NCBI RefSeq assembly: GCF_017329605.1
Contig: NZ_JAFMTY010000008.1
Span: forward strand, 1 to 64,000
Length of the DNA: 64,000 nucleotides
Direction: 5' to 3'
Origin: Alicyclobacillus fructus
GTDB taxonomy: Bacteria > Bacillota > Bacilli > Alicyclobacillales > Alicyclobacillaceae
In this document: positions 1-7,397 of the stretch, piece by piece
Numbering within the stretch: the stretch's first letter is position 1
How the letters are laid out: each line of letters starts with the position of its first letter
The notes under the pieces: generated by a model
What the model saw: only the letters and a program-made list of their open reading frames with translations
Database searches by the model: none
What the model was told of the DNA's origin: nothing
Made by a program: the position numbers and the translations under genes

Positions 1-97
1 ACGCGCTTTCGGAAGCGACGTCGTCATAAGATTCCTGCGAACCATGCCTATGCACAAATCCGCGTCGCTATTCTGCACTTTTGACTTGCGCAAAACA
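1..97. mobile_element. Possible terminal fragment of an insertion sequence
   Basis: Crotonase-family similarity of the neighbouring gene stops abruptly at about position 98, in the middle of a conserved motif, and is replaced by unrelated sequence up to the window edge. On the minus strand the foreign part begins with TG, as many IS21-like and related ends do, and continues with a TGTTTTGCGCAAGTCAAAAG stretch. No transposase is visible because the window ends here. The break is seen in the sequence; calling it an insertion sequence, and its family, is inference. Confidence 0.4.
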
Positions 98-514
98 GCC
101 CGCGCCGGGCATGAGGCCCAGCTTCACCTCGGGCTGGCCAAACTTGGCGCTCTCTCCCGCAATGACGAGATCGCAGGCCAGGGCGAGCTCACACCCGCCG
201 CCCAGGGCAAAGCCCCGCACGGCAGCGATCACGGGCTTGTGCACGCCCCGGATTCGGTCCCACACGCGAAACTGATCGCGAAGCTTCATGTCGATGGCGG
301 TGGCATCCGCCATCTCCGCGATGTCCGCGCCCGCCGCAAAAGCCTTCTCGCCGCCGGTGAGCACGATGGCGCGCACCTGCGGCTTTGCATCCGCCGCCTC
401 CAGCGCCGCCACGAGTTCATCCACAAGGGCGAGATTGAGCGCGTTCAGCCGTTCGTCGCGATCGATGCGCACCACGCGCACGGGGCCATCGTCGTGAATC
501 GACAGATACGCCAC
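68..514 (-). pseudogene. Truncated enoyl-CoA hydratase/isomerase (crotonase family, PaaF-like)
   Basis: The gene encodes 148 residues of a family that is normally about 255-260 residues long. The first 134 or so are a good crotonase. It has the oxyanion-hole region (FAAGADIAEM) and the GFALGGGCELALACD motif with the first catalytic Glu. It also has GQPEVKLGLMPGAG with the second Glu. After MPGAG, where GGTQRL is expected, the sequence changes to CFAQVKSAE and stops, so the C-terminal half that completes the active site and trimer is missing. It starts at GTG after GGAGG and is the last visible gene of the aminotransferase/2-oxoacid dehydrogenase operon, 12 bases after E2. In a phenylacetate setting it would most likely be PaaF (2,3-dehydroadipyl-CoA hydratase). 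Truncation by an insertion is the simplest reading. Confidence 0.75.
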
Positions 515-526
515 GAGGCCACCTCC

Positions 527-1843
527 TCAGCGCAGTTCTGCCCACAGCCGATCCGGATCCTCCAGGAGCTCGCGCACGCGGTTCGTGAACCGGATGGCCA
601 TGCCGCCGTCGATAATGCGGTGATCGAACGAAAGCGAGACGTGCGCGATGTTGCGGATGACAATCTCGTTGTTGCGCACCACGGGCCTGGGTTCCATTTT
701 GTGAATGCCAAGAATCGCCGACTCGGGATAGTTGATGATGGGCGTGGCGTAAAGCCCGCCAACCGCGCCGGCGTTCGAAATCGTAAAGGTGCTGCCGGTG
801 ATCTCGTCCAACGACAGGCGATTTTCACGCGCGCGCCGAGCGAGATCGGACACCTCTTTGGCAATCTCGAACACCGACTTCTGATCGGCGTGTTTGACGA
901 CCGGCACGATGAGGCCCTGCTCCGTGTCGACGGCAATCCCGATGTGGTAATAGCGCCTGAGGAGCACGTGCTCCTGGGCCTCATCCACGGAAGCGTTGAC
1001 GTACGGAAACTCCTTGAGCGCGATCGACACCGCCTTCACGAAGAACGCGAGCGACGTCAACTTCACGCCGCGGGCCTCGGCATACGGCCGCAACCGCTCC
1101 CGCAGCGCCTCGATGCCATCCATCTCCACCTCGTCGATGTGCGTGGCGTGTGGGATGACTCGCTTGGCCTGCACCATGTGTTCCGCGATCCGCCGCCGCA
1201 ACCCGCGCAGCGGAACCTGCTCCACAGGCTCGCCGGACGCCGCGGTCTCAGGGGTGCGCGATCCGGCTTGCGGTCGCTCGGAGGCGACTTCCTCGTGCGC
1301 CTGCGTTTGCGCCATAGGCTTGCGTCCGCCTTCCGCAAACCGCCGCACGTCCTCTTCCGTCACCCTGCCCACAGGGCCCGTCCCTGCGATCTCGTCGATG
1401 TCCACGCCGAGCTTGCGAGCCAGGGCGCGCACGTGCGGCGTCGCGAGCGCCCGCCGCTTGCCGCTCGCATGTGCAGATTCGCTCGCCTTGGGTGCCGCTT
1501 CCTCGCGGATCGCCTGCTCCTCGCGCTGCGAGTCTGTCGCGGGCTTCGCCGGCCGTGCCGTCCGCTCGCCTGGATCGGCTCCCGCGGCGTACCGGCCCGC
1601 GCCTTCCGCGCCAGCCTCTCGGATGACGGCGAGCACCGTGCCCACGGGCACCACCTGGCCCTCGCGCGCGAGAATTCGCTCGATCACGCCCGCAACCGGA
1701 GACGGAAGCTCCGCCGCCACCTTGTCCGTCTGCACCTCCACGAGCGGCGCATCCTGCTCCACCGGATCGCCCTCTTTCACCAGCCAGCGCAGGATCTCGC
1801 CCTCGTGAATGCCCTCACTGATGTCCGCCAGTTTGAATTCCAT
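527..1843 (-). CDS. Dihydrolipoyl acyltransferase (E2) of a 2-oxoacid dehydrogenase complex
   Basis: E2 core subunit, which transfers the acyl group from lipoamide to CoA. The 438 residues contain an N-terminal lipoyl domain with the lipoylated Lys41 in VQTDKVAAEL, an Ala/Pro/Glu-rich linker, and a peripheral subunit-binding domain at about 135-170. The catalytic acyltransferase domain has the HRIIDG motif (His408, Asp412) near the end. There is a single lipoyl domain. It follows E1beta by 14 bases and precedes the crotonase. The substrate cannot be read from E2 alone. Pyruvate or branched-chain 2-oxoacids are the usual ones, but the aminotransferase and the operator shared with the paa genes suggest an aromatic 2-oxoacid. 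No E3 gene is visible here. Confidence 0.9.
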   Translation of the reverse strand: MEFKLADISEGIHEGEILRWLVKEGDPVEQDAPLVEVQTDKVAAELPSPVAGVIERILAREGQVVPVGTVLAVIREAGAEGAGRYAAGADPGERTARPAKPATDSQREEQAIREEAAPKASESAHASGKRRALATPHVRALARKLGVDIDEIAGTGPVGRVTEEDVRRFAEGGRKPMAQTQAHEEVASERPQAGSRTPETAASGEPVEQVPLRGLRRRIAEHMVQAKRVIPHATHIDEVEMDGIEALRERLRPYAEARGVKLTSLAFFVKAVSIALKEFPYVNASVDEAQEHVLLRRYYHIGIAVDTEQGLIVPVVKHADQKSVFEIAKEVSDLARRARENRLSLDEITGSTFTISNAGAVGGLYATPIINYPESAILGIHKMEPRPVVRNNEIVIRNIAHVSLSFDHRIIDGGMAIRFTNRVRELLEDPDRLWAELR

Positions 1844-1857
1844 ATCCGTATCCCGCC

Positions 1858-2841
1858 TCAGAACGTGATGGTCTCTTCAATTCCCGCGCGGATCCGCGCT
1901 TCCGTCGGCATGTACTCGTCTTCCAGCGCAAAGAACGGAACCGGAACGTCAAATCCGGCCACGCGCTTCACCGGAGCCCGCAGGTAGAGAAGCGCCTCTT
2001 CGTTGATGAGCGACACAATTTCCGCGCCGAGCCCCGCGGTCTTGTGCGCCTCGTGCACCACCACCGCGCGCCCCGTCTTCTGCACCGATTCCACAATGGC
2101 GTCGCGATCGAGCGGATACAGCGTGCGCAGGTCGATCACGTCGCACGTCCATCCCCGTTCGCGCTCGATGGCCTCCGCCACCTTGAGCGCCGTGCGCAGC
2201 ATGGACCCCCACGCGAAGATGGACACGTCCTCGCCTTCCCGCACCCGCTTGGCCTTGCCGATGGGCACCCGGTAGAGCCCTTCGGGAACCTCCTCGCGAA
2301 ACGCGCGGTACAGCTTCGTGGGCTCCAAAAACACGACCGGGTCCGGATCCTCGATGGCCGAGATGAGCAGCCCCTTGGCGTCGTACGGACCGCTCGGGAC
2401 CACGACCTTGAGTCCCGGGGTGTGCGCGAAGAAGGTCTCCACGCTTTCCGCGTGCAACTCTGGCCCGTGAATGCCCGCGCCGTACGGCGTGCGAATGGTC
2501 ATGGGCACCGGGAACTGCCCCTGCGAGCGGTAGCGCATCCGCGCCACGTGCGACAACAGTTGGTCCAGCGCAGGGAAGATGAAGGCCAAAAACTGAATTT
2601 CCGGCACCGGAATGAGCCCGTTCACCGCCATTCCGACCGAGGTGCCGAGGATGGCCGACTCCGCGAGCGGCGTGTCGATCACGCGCTCTTCCCCGTACTT
2701 CTCGAGAAGCCCGTCCGTCGCGCGAAACACCCCGCCGTTTTTGCCGATGTCCTCGCCGAGGAGCACAACGCGAGGATCGTCCGCAAGTTTGAGGTCCAAC
2801 GCCTCGTTGATGGCCTGGACTAGGTTCAGCATTCTGCTCAT
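1858..2841 (-). CDS. 2-Oxoacid dehydrogenase E1 component, beta subunit
   Basis: Beta subunit of the thiamine-diphosphate-dependent E1, which decarboxylates a 2-oxoacid and acylates E2. Family landmarks include LGEDIGKNGGVFRATDGL near the N-terminus, DTPLAESAILGTSVGMA, and a C-terminal transketolase domain with VIDLRTLYPLD and VVHEAHKT. The start used here is the ATG that overlaps the E1alpha stop by four bases (ATGA). It gives 327 residues, the normal length, whereas a longer upstream reading is low-complexity and runs opposite to conserved E1alpha. Translational coupling with E1alpha fits the need for equal subunits. Whether the substrate is pyruvate, branched-chain or aromatic is not decided by the sequence. 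Confidence 0.92.
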   Translation of the reverse strand: MSRMLNLVQAINEALDLKLADDPRVVLLGEDIGKNGGVFRATDGLLEKYGEERVIDTPLAESAILGTSVGMAVNGLIPVPEIQFLAFIFPALDQLLSHVARMRYRSQGQFPVPMTIRTPYGAGIHGPELHAESVETFFAHTPGLKVVVPSGPYDAKGLLISAIEDPDPVVFLEPTKLYRAFREEVPEGLYRVPIGKAKRVREGEDVSIFAWGSMLRTALKVAEAIERERGWTCDVIDLRTLYPLDRDAIVESVQKTGRAVVVHEAHKTAGLGAEIVSLINEEALLYLRAPVKRVAGFDVPVPFFALEDEYMPTEARIRAGIEETITF

Positions 2842-3950
2842 ATCGACACCCCCTCGCGGGTCCTGCGATACTCCTCGCGCTGGGCGGCGAGATGCCACGG
2901 CTCCTGCGCGTAGACGTGATCGAACATCATCTCCATATCGGGCGGCGAGATGGAGAGCGCCTCCTCCACCGCGGCCTCGACGCGCGCCTTCACCTCGTCC
3001 TGCAGCTTCGCCTCGTCCGATTCCGACCAAAGCCGCTGTGCCTCCAGATAGAGGCGCAGGCGCACAATCGGATCCCGCTTTTGCCACGCCTCGACGACCG
3101 CCTTCTGATCGCGGTAGCGCGTCGGATCGTCCGCCGTCGTGTGCGCGCCCATGCGGAAGGTCACCGCCTCAATGAGCGTCGGCCCCAGACCGTGCAGCGC
3201 GCGCGATCGGGCCTCCTTCACCGCGCGGTACACGGCGAACGCGTCGTTGCCGTCCACGCGCACGCCCAAGATGTCGTACGCAATCGCGCGCTGCGCGATG
3301 GTGCGAGATGCGGATTGGCGAGAGAACGGCACACTGATGGCATAACCGTTGTTCTGGCAGAAGAAGATGACCGGCAGGTGGAAGACGCCCGCGAAGTTGA
3401 GCGCCTCGTGGAAGTCGCCCTCGCTCGTCGCCCCGTCGCCGAAGTACGCGATGCTGACGGCCTGCTCCTTCCGGTGCCGGCTCGCCCAAGCCGCGCCGAC
3501 GGCGTGCAGCACGTGCGTGGCAATCGGGACGCTCGGAGGAAGGATGTGACGGCCTGCCGGGCTTTTGATGCCCTCCACGCGCCCGGACCAGTAGAGGAGC
3601 ACGTTCGCGGGCGATTGCCCAAGCACCATCGTCGCGGCGTGATCGCGATACGACGGAAACACAAAGTCCTCCGGCGCGAGTGCCATGGCGCTCGCGACCT
3701 GCGCCGCCTCCTGCCCTTCAAACGGCGCATAGGTGCCGATCCGGCCCTGCCGCTGAAGCGCGATGGCCTTGCGATCGAACGCGCGAGCGAATACCATGTG
3801 CCGGTACATCGCCACCATGATCTCGGGCGGGATGTCGTCCACCGGCCCGGCCAGCGTCCCGTCCTCCCTCAGGAGATGAATTTCCTCGTACAAGCCTTCC
3901 GCCTTGGCGATCTCCATGAGCCGTTCGGCTCGATCATGTTCTGCCAACAT
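2838..3950 (-). CDS. 2-Oxoacid dehydrogenase E1 component, alpha subunit
   Basis: 370 residues, like the PdhA/BkdA family. The ThDP-binding motif is clear (GDGATSEGDFHEALNFAG followed by FFCQNN), as are the substrate-side sequence QGRIGTYAPFEGQEA and the phosphorylation-loop-like FRMGAHTTADDPTRYR. It lies 12 bases after the aminotransferase gene and overlaps E1beta by four bases, so aminotransferase, E1alpha, E1beta, E2 and crotonase form one transcription unit. In this operon it could take the 2-oxoacid made by the aminotransferase, for instance phenylpyruvate, straight to an acyl-CoA. That role is inference; pyruvate or branched-chain acids remain the default alternatives. Confidence 0.92.
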   Translation of the reverse strand: MLAEHDRAERLMEIAKAEGLYEEIHLLREDGTLAGPVDDIPPEIMVAMYRHMVFARAFDRKAIALQRQGRIGTYAPFEGQEAAQVASAMALAPEDFVFPSYRDHAATMVLGQSPANVLLYWSGRVEGIKSPAGRHILPPSVPIATHVLHAVGAAWASRHRKEQAVSIAYFGDGATSEGDFHEALNFAGVFHLPVIFFCQNNGYAISVPFSRQSASRTIAQRAIAYDILGVRVDGNDAFAVYRAVKEARSRALHGLGPTLIEAVTFRMGAHTTADDPTRYRDQKAVVEAWQKRDPIVRLRLYLEAQRLWSESDEAKLQDEVKARVEAAVEEALSISPPDMEMMFDHVYAQEPWHLAAQREEYRRTREGVSI

Positions 3951-3962
3951 GCCAAGACCTCC

Positions 3963-5060
3963 TCATTGGAGCGAATGTGTCAATGCGCGAAGAAACGCGT
4001 CGTTCTCCTCCGGCCTTCCCAGCGATACCCGCACCGTGCCGGGAGCGCCGAGACCTTCGCCGGCGCGCACGATCACGCCCTGGCGGAGAAGCCGTTCGGC
4101 GATGGCCGCGCCGGATCCGGGGACTTCAAACAGAAGGAAGTTCGTCTGCGACGGATACACGCGAAGGCCGAGGTCGGCCAGCGCCTGCGACACGCGATCT
4201 CGTTCTCTGGCGTTCTGTTCGCGGCACATCGCGACGAACTCCGTGTCGTCGAGGGACGCGAGCGCAGCCACCTGCGCCAGCCGATTGGTGTTGAAGGGCC
4301 CTCTTACCTTGTGTAGTACCGATGCCACGTCCGGGTGCACCACGGCGTACCCGATGCGCAGGCCCGCGAGACCGTAGATTTTGCTGAACGTGCGAAGCAC
4401 GACGAGGTTCGGGTGCGCGTCGAGCATGGGAATCGTCTGCAAATAGTCCTCCGACGTCACGTACTCGTAATACGCTTCGTCGACCACGACCATCACGTTG
4501 GTCGGAACCCGCTCGATGAATCGGCGTAGCGCTTCCGCGCCGACCATCGTGCCCGTGGGATTGTTCGGATTGCACACAAACACGAGCTTGGTGCGCGTCG
4601 TCACGGCGCCAAGCATCGCGTCGAGATCGTGCACGCCGTCTCGACACGGGACTTTGACAGACACGCCGCCTTCGATCGCGACGTTTTGCTCATAGCGCGT
4701 GAAGGTCGGATCGGCCATCACCACTTCGTCGCCCGGCTCGAGGTATGCGCGCGTCAAGAGGCCGATGATCTCGTCAGATCCGTTGCCAAAGATCAGCCGA
4801 TCTTCACGCACGCCGAGTTTCGCCGAGAGCTTCTCGGCGAGCGCAGGTGGGCTCGACTCCGGGTACAGCGCTGCCCGCGCCATCTCCTCGGCCACGGCCG
4901 ACACAGCCTTCGGCGAACATCCGTAAGCGTTTTCATTGGAAGCCAGCTTGATCACATGCGACAGCCCGAGTTCCCGTTGGACCTCCTCCATCGGCTTGCC
5001 CGGCACGTAGCGGCCGACCTGGGCAAGCGAGCCGCGCGCCGCGATCCATCCCGTCCCCAC
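3963..5060 (-). CDS. hisC: Class I/II PLP aminotransferase, HisC/aromatic aminotransferase type
   Basis: 365 residues resembling histidinol-phosphate aminotransferase, a group whose members often also transaminate phenylalanine and tyrosine. Visible features are LASNENAYGCSP, the cofactor-site Asn in VCNPNNPTG, VVDEAYYEY, and the PLP Schiff-base lysine (Lys227) in TFSKIYGLAGLRIGY. The start is GTG at 5060, placed eight bases after a GGAGG at 5069-5073. An ATG further upstream at 5114 would lie inside the -10 element and is rejected. It heads the operon with 2-oxoacid dehydrogenase genes and is not near other his genes. A catabolic aromatic aminotransferase is therefore at least as likely as histidine synthesis. 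Its promoter carries the same palindrome as the paa operon. Confidence 0.85.
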   Translation of the reverse strand: MGTGWIAARGSLAQVGRYVPGKPMEEVQRELGLSHVIKLASNENAYGCSPKAVSAVAEEMARAALYPESSPPALAEKLSAKLGVREDRLIFGNGSDEIIGLLTRAYLEPGDEVVMADPTFTRYEQNVAIEGGVSVKVPCRDGVHDLDAMLGAVTTRTKLVFVCNPNNPTGTMVGAEALRRFIERVPTNVMVVVDEAYYEYVTSEDYLQTIPMLDAHPNLVVLRTFSKIYGLAGLRIGYAVVHPDVASVLHKVRGPFNTNRLAQVAALASLDDTEFVAMCREQNARERDRVSQALADLGLRVYPSQTNFLLFEVPGSGAAIAERLLRQGVIVRAGEGLGAPGTVRVSLGRPEENDAFLRALTHSLQ

Positions 5061-5082
5061 CGACGACACCTCCGGTTTGACC

Positions 5083-5100
5083 AAAACAAGCGCTTGCTTG
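5083..5100. promoter_or_regulatory. Operator-like palindrome in the aminotransferase operon promoter
   Basis: The sequence AAAACAAGCGCTTGCTTG has a perfect CAAGCGCTTG centre. It matches the site in front of the TetR/paa operon at 17 of 18 bases. It lies just downstream of the -10 element, 10 bp away, and upstream of the ribosome site, where a bound repressor would block initiation. The most likely ligand is the TetR protein encoded at 18754-19362; that assignment is inference from the shared site. Confidence 0.75.
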
Positions 5101-5109
5101 ACTATCGTA

Positions 5110-5137
5110 AGCATACCAGACCCGCCGAGAATGTCAA
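5110..5137 (-). promoter_or_regulatory. SigA-type promoter of the aminotransferase/2-oxoacid dehydrogenase operon
   Basis: A perfect -35 box TTGACA at 5132-5137 and a -10 box TATGCT at 5110-5115 are separated by 16 bp. Transcription would begin over the palindrome at 5083-5100, and the GTG start at 5060 lies about 45 bases further on. Confidence 0.65.
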
Positions 5138-5221
5138 GAGAGAATGGAGGCGAGTCTTCCATTCTGTGTTATTCTGAAGATCGCGGGACCTTTCATCGGC
5201 CCGTCTGCTCGGAGGTGGCTC

Positions 5222-5872
5222 ATGTACATCCCGGGATCTTTTCGACTGAACGACGCACGGATCATCGAAACCCTGCTTCGCGAACACAGTTTTGCGATGC
5301 TCGTCACCGCAAAAGACGGCGACCTGCTGGCGACCCACGTGCCGCTCGTCTACTATCCGGCCGAATCCGCGCTGTATGGTCACTTGGCTCGGGCCAATCC
5401 CCAGGCTGAGCATCTCGACAACGGCGAGTGCCTCGCTGTCTTCCAAGGTCCGCACGCGTATGTCTCGCCTGCCTGGTACGGACTGCCGAATCAGGTGCCG
5501 ACGTGGAACTACATCGCCGTCCACGTGTACGGCCGCGCGCAAGTCATCGAGGACGAGGAAGCCGTCGCCGACCTCCTGCAACGGCTCATTCTGGCCTATG
5601 ATCCCCAGTCGGCTCTGCCCGCCGATCGCGACCGCCCCTACTATCGCAGCCTGATGCGCGGAATCGTGGCGTTTCGCATCGACATCGAGCGCATCGAGGC
5701 GGCGGCGAAGCTGAGCCAGAACAAACCCATCGAGGCGCGGGCGCGTGTCGTGGAAGCGCTTGAATCGCTGGGTGACGCTGAGGCCCGCCGCGTCGCCGCT
5801 TGGATGCGCCGCCTGAGCCTCGCGGGCGATCCCGGCCGCGAGACAGACACCACACCGAAAGGGGCTGGCTGA
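5222..5872 (+). CDS. PaiB-like FMN-binding negative transcriptional regulator family protein
   Basis: 216 residues starting at ATG 5222 with GGAGG ten bases upstream; a longer reading to 5144 has no ribosome site. The start MYIPGSFR and the segments HVPLVYY, GHLARANPQ, FQGPHAYVSPAWY and VPTWNYIAVHVYG are typical of the PaiB split-barrel family (FMN-binding, related to pyridoxamine oxidases). In Bacillus subtilis PaiB is linked to repression of sporulation and extracellular enzyme genes, but the biochemical role of most members is unknown. It is transcribed away from the aminotransferase operon and is followed two bases later by a hotdog thioesterase gene, so the two are probably co-transcribed. 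Confidence 0.85.
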   Translation: MYIPGSFRLNDARIIETLLREHSFAMLVTAKDGDLLATHVPLVYYPAESALYGHLARANPQAEHLDNGECLAVFQGPHAYVSPAWYGLPNQVPTWNYIAVHVYGRAQVIEDEEAVADLLQRLILAYDPQSALPADRDRPYYRSLMRGIVAFRIDIERIEAAAKLSQNKPIEARARVVEALESLGDAEARRVAAWMRRLSLAGDPGRETDTTPKGAG

Positions 5873-5874
5873 AG

Positions 5875-6348
5875 ATGTGCGTATCTCCTTACGTTCAGGA
5901 CCACTATCCCGACGACTTCGCCTGGTGTTACGGGTGCGGTCGTCTGAACGAACGCGGGCACCACTTTCGCACGCGCTGGGATGGCGACCTCACGGTGACT
6001 GAGGCCGCGCCGGAGACCGTCCACACGGCCATTCCCGGCTTTGTCTACGGCGGCTACCTGGCCTGCCTGGTGGATTGCCACAGCACCGGTTCCGGCGCGC
6101 TCGCCCTACTCCGAGCCCGAGGGGGCGAATTGGGGGATGGGACGCCCGTGCCGCGCTGCGTGACCGCATCCCTCCACGTGGAATACCGCAAGCCGACGCC
6201 CATGGGTTGCACCTTGCGCGCTGTGGGCCGCGTGGCTGAGGTGACAACCCGCAAGGCCGTGATCGAGACTCAGGTCTATGCGGGCGATACCCTGTGCGTC
6301 GAGGCGCGGGCGGTGGTGGTGATGGTTCCCGACACCATGCGATCCTGA
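5875..6348 (+). CDS. Hotdog-fold thioesterase (PaaI/4HBT family)
   Basis: 157 residues in a single hotdog domain. The central helix reads GFVYGGYLACLVDCHSTGSGAL, where 4HBT/PaaI proteins place the catalytic acidic residue and the H..G helix, followed by the beta-strand ASLHVEYRKPTPMG. The N-terminal CYGCGRLNERGHHF is typical of a subgroup of acyl-CoA thioesterases. The start ATG at 5875 follows AAGGGG and lies two bases after the PaiB-like gene. Because the gene faces an acyl-CoA-producing operon, a role in releasing CoA from dead-end aryl or acyl thioesters, as PaaI does, is reasonable. The substrate is not shown by the sequence. Confidence 0.85.
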   Translation: MCVSPYVQDHYPDDFAWCYGCGRLNERGHHFRTRWDGDLTVTEAAPETVHTAIPGFVYGGYLACLVDCHSTGSGALALLRARGGELGDGTPVPRCVTASLHVEYRKPTPMGCTLRAVGRVAEVTTRKAVIETQVYAGDTLCVEARAVVVMVPDTMRS

Positions 6349-6386
6349 CGTGGGATGAAGCCTCTTCGCCGCGGATTGCGGCATCC

Positions 6387-7271
6387 TCACCAGGGGTGCA
6401 GGGCTTCGGCCAGTTCGAGAAACGAGGCCACCAAAGGCGACGTATCGCCCCTGCGCCACGCCACGCCCAGTTCGACCGTCGGCGATTGCCCATCCATGTG
6501 AAGGTAACGGACTTCCCGGCGGTGCACGCGCTCCGTGGCGCTCGGCACAATGCTCACGCCAAGGCCGGCCGCGACCAATCCGACGGCCGTCTGCACCTCG
6601 GTAACTTCAAGGCGCACCCTTGGCTCAAAGCCCAGCGTGCGCGCAAGCGTGATGAACCCGTCGTACAGCCCCGGCCAAATCGCGCGCGAGACCAACACAA
6701 ACGGCTCATCCGCCAGTTCCACGAGGAAGAGGGACGATCGCGCCGCGAGCGGGTGAGCGCTTGGCACCACGGCCACACAGGCGTCGCGCTCCACAAGGCG
6801 GACGTGCAAATCGGGATGTTGCGCCGGCAGGCGGAGGACGCCAATGTCCACTTCGCCCGCGATCAGCGCCTCCACCTGCATCGGCGTGGACATCTCCCGC
6901 AGCACGAGTTCGACGTCGGGGTGACGTTCCTGATAAGCCCGGATGACCTCCGGCAGCCATCCGTAGGTCGCCGATCCCACAAAAGCCACGGACAATCGGC
7001 CGATCCTTCCCTGTGCCGCACTTCTCGCCGCCCGCACCGCCATCTCCACCTGCCCGATGACCTTCCGCGCTTCCTCAAGCAGCACGCGCCCGGCGTGCGT
7101 CAGCTGCACGCGCCGGTTGGTCCTTTCCAACAGGGTCACGCCGATTTCGTCTTCAAGCTTTTGAATTTGCTGACTGAGGGGAGGCTGCGTCATGCCCAGG
7201 CGCTTGGCTGCCCTCCCAAAATGAAGTTCTTCCGCTACCGCCACAAAGTACTCGAGCTGACGAAGTTCCGT
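6387..7271 (-). CDS. LysR-family regulator next to lrgAB/cidAB, with an abnormal start codon
   Basis: A LysR-type regulator with the N-terminal winged helix (AKRLGMTQPPLSQQIQKLEDEIGVTLLERTNR, quoted in parts elsewhere) and a C-terminal effector domain. Conserved residues ELRQLEYFV, which begin the DNA-binding domain in the family, lie upstream of the first possible start, a GTG at 7244 with no ribosome site. Extending to include them leads to an ACG at 7269-7271, nine bases after a perfect GGAGGAG at 7281-7287. Either ACG is used or an ATG has mutated. Length from ACG is 294 residues. It faces the lrgAB pair, as CidR faces cidABC in staphylococci and bacilli, and an inverted repeat TTGAT-N11-ATCAA lies between them. 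The C-terminal domain would sense a metabolite that is not identified here. Confidence 0.85.
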   Translation of the reverse strand, partial: TELRQLEYFVAVAEELHFGRAAKRLGMTQPPLSQQIQKLEDEIGVTLLERTNRRVQLTHAGRVLLEEARKVIGQVEMAVRAARSAAQGRIGRLSVAFVGSATYGWLPEVIRAYQERHPDVELVLREMSTPMQVEALIAGEVDIGVLRLPAQHPDLHVRLVERDACVAVVPSAHPLAARSSLFLVELADEPFVLVSRAIWPGLYDGFITLARTLGFEPRVRLEVTEVQTAVGLVAAGLGVSIVPSATERVHRREVRYLHMDGQSPTVELGVAWRRGDTSPLVASFLELAEALHPW

Positions 7272-7291
7272 CGATCTTCACTCCTCCGTTT

Positions 7292-7312
7292 TTGATTCAT
7301 CACTCGTATCAA
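7292..7312. promoter_or_regulatory. LysR-type binding site (TTGAT-N11-ATCAA)
   Basis: A perfect five-base inverted repeat with 11 bases between the arms matches the T-N11-A rule for LysR regulators. It lies between the divergent regulator and lrgA, upstream of a TATATT at 7327-7332 that can serve as the lrgA -10 box and has no good -35, as expected for an activated promoter. The palindrome is seen; the binding protein is inferred from position. Confidence 0.65.
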
Positions 7313-7397
7313 TTTCAAAACAATTATATATTAGACGTCTCAATGGCCATGGCGTATGCTGAACGCAGGAAAGAATGGAAATGTAGGAGGGATGCGT

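Noticed and set aside
44-1987. Long plus-strand reading frame over the E2 and crotonase genes
   Set aside because: It runs opposite to two well-recognised genes and its product has no family features; it is a high-GC shadow frame. The same applies to the other long opposite-strand frames over NdvB, urea carboxylase, prfC and clp.
5061-5162. Longer N-terminus for the aminotransferase from ATG 5114 or 5162
   Set aside because: These starts lie within or upstream of the -10/-35 elements and lack a ribosome site, whereas GTG 5060 has GGAGG at an ideal distance.
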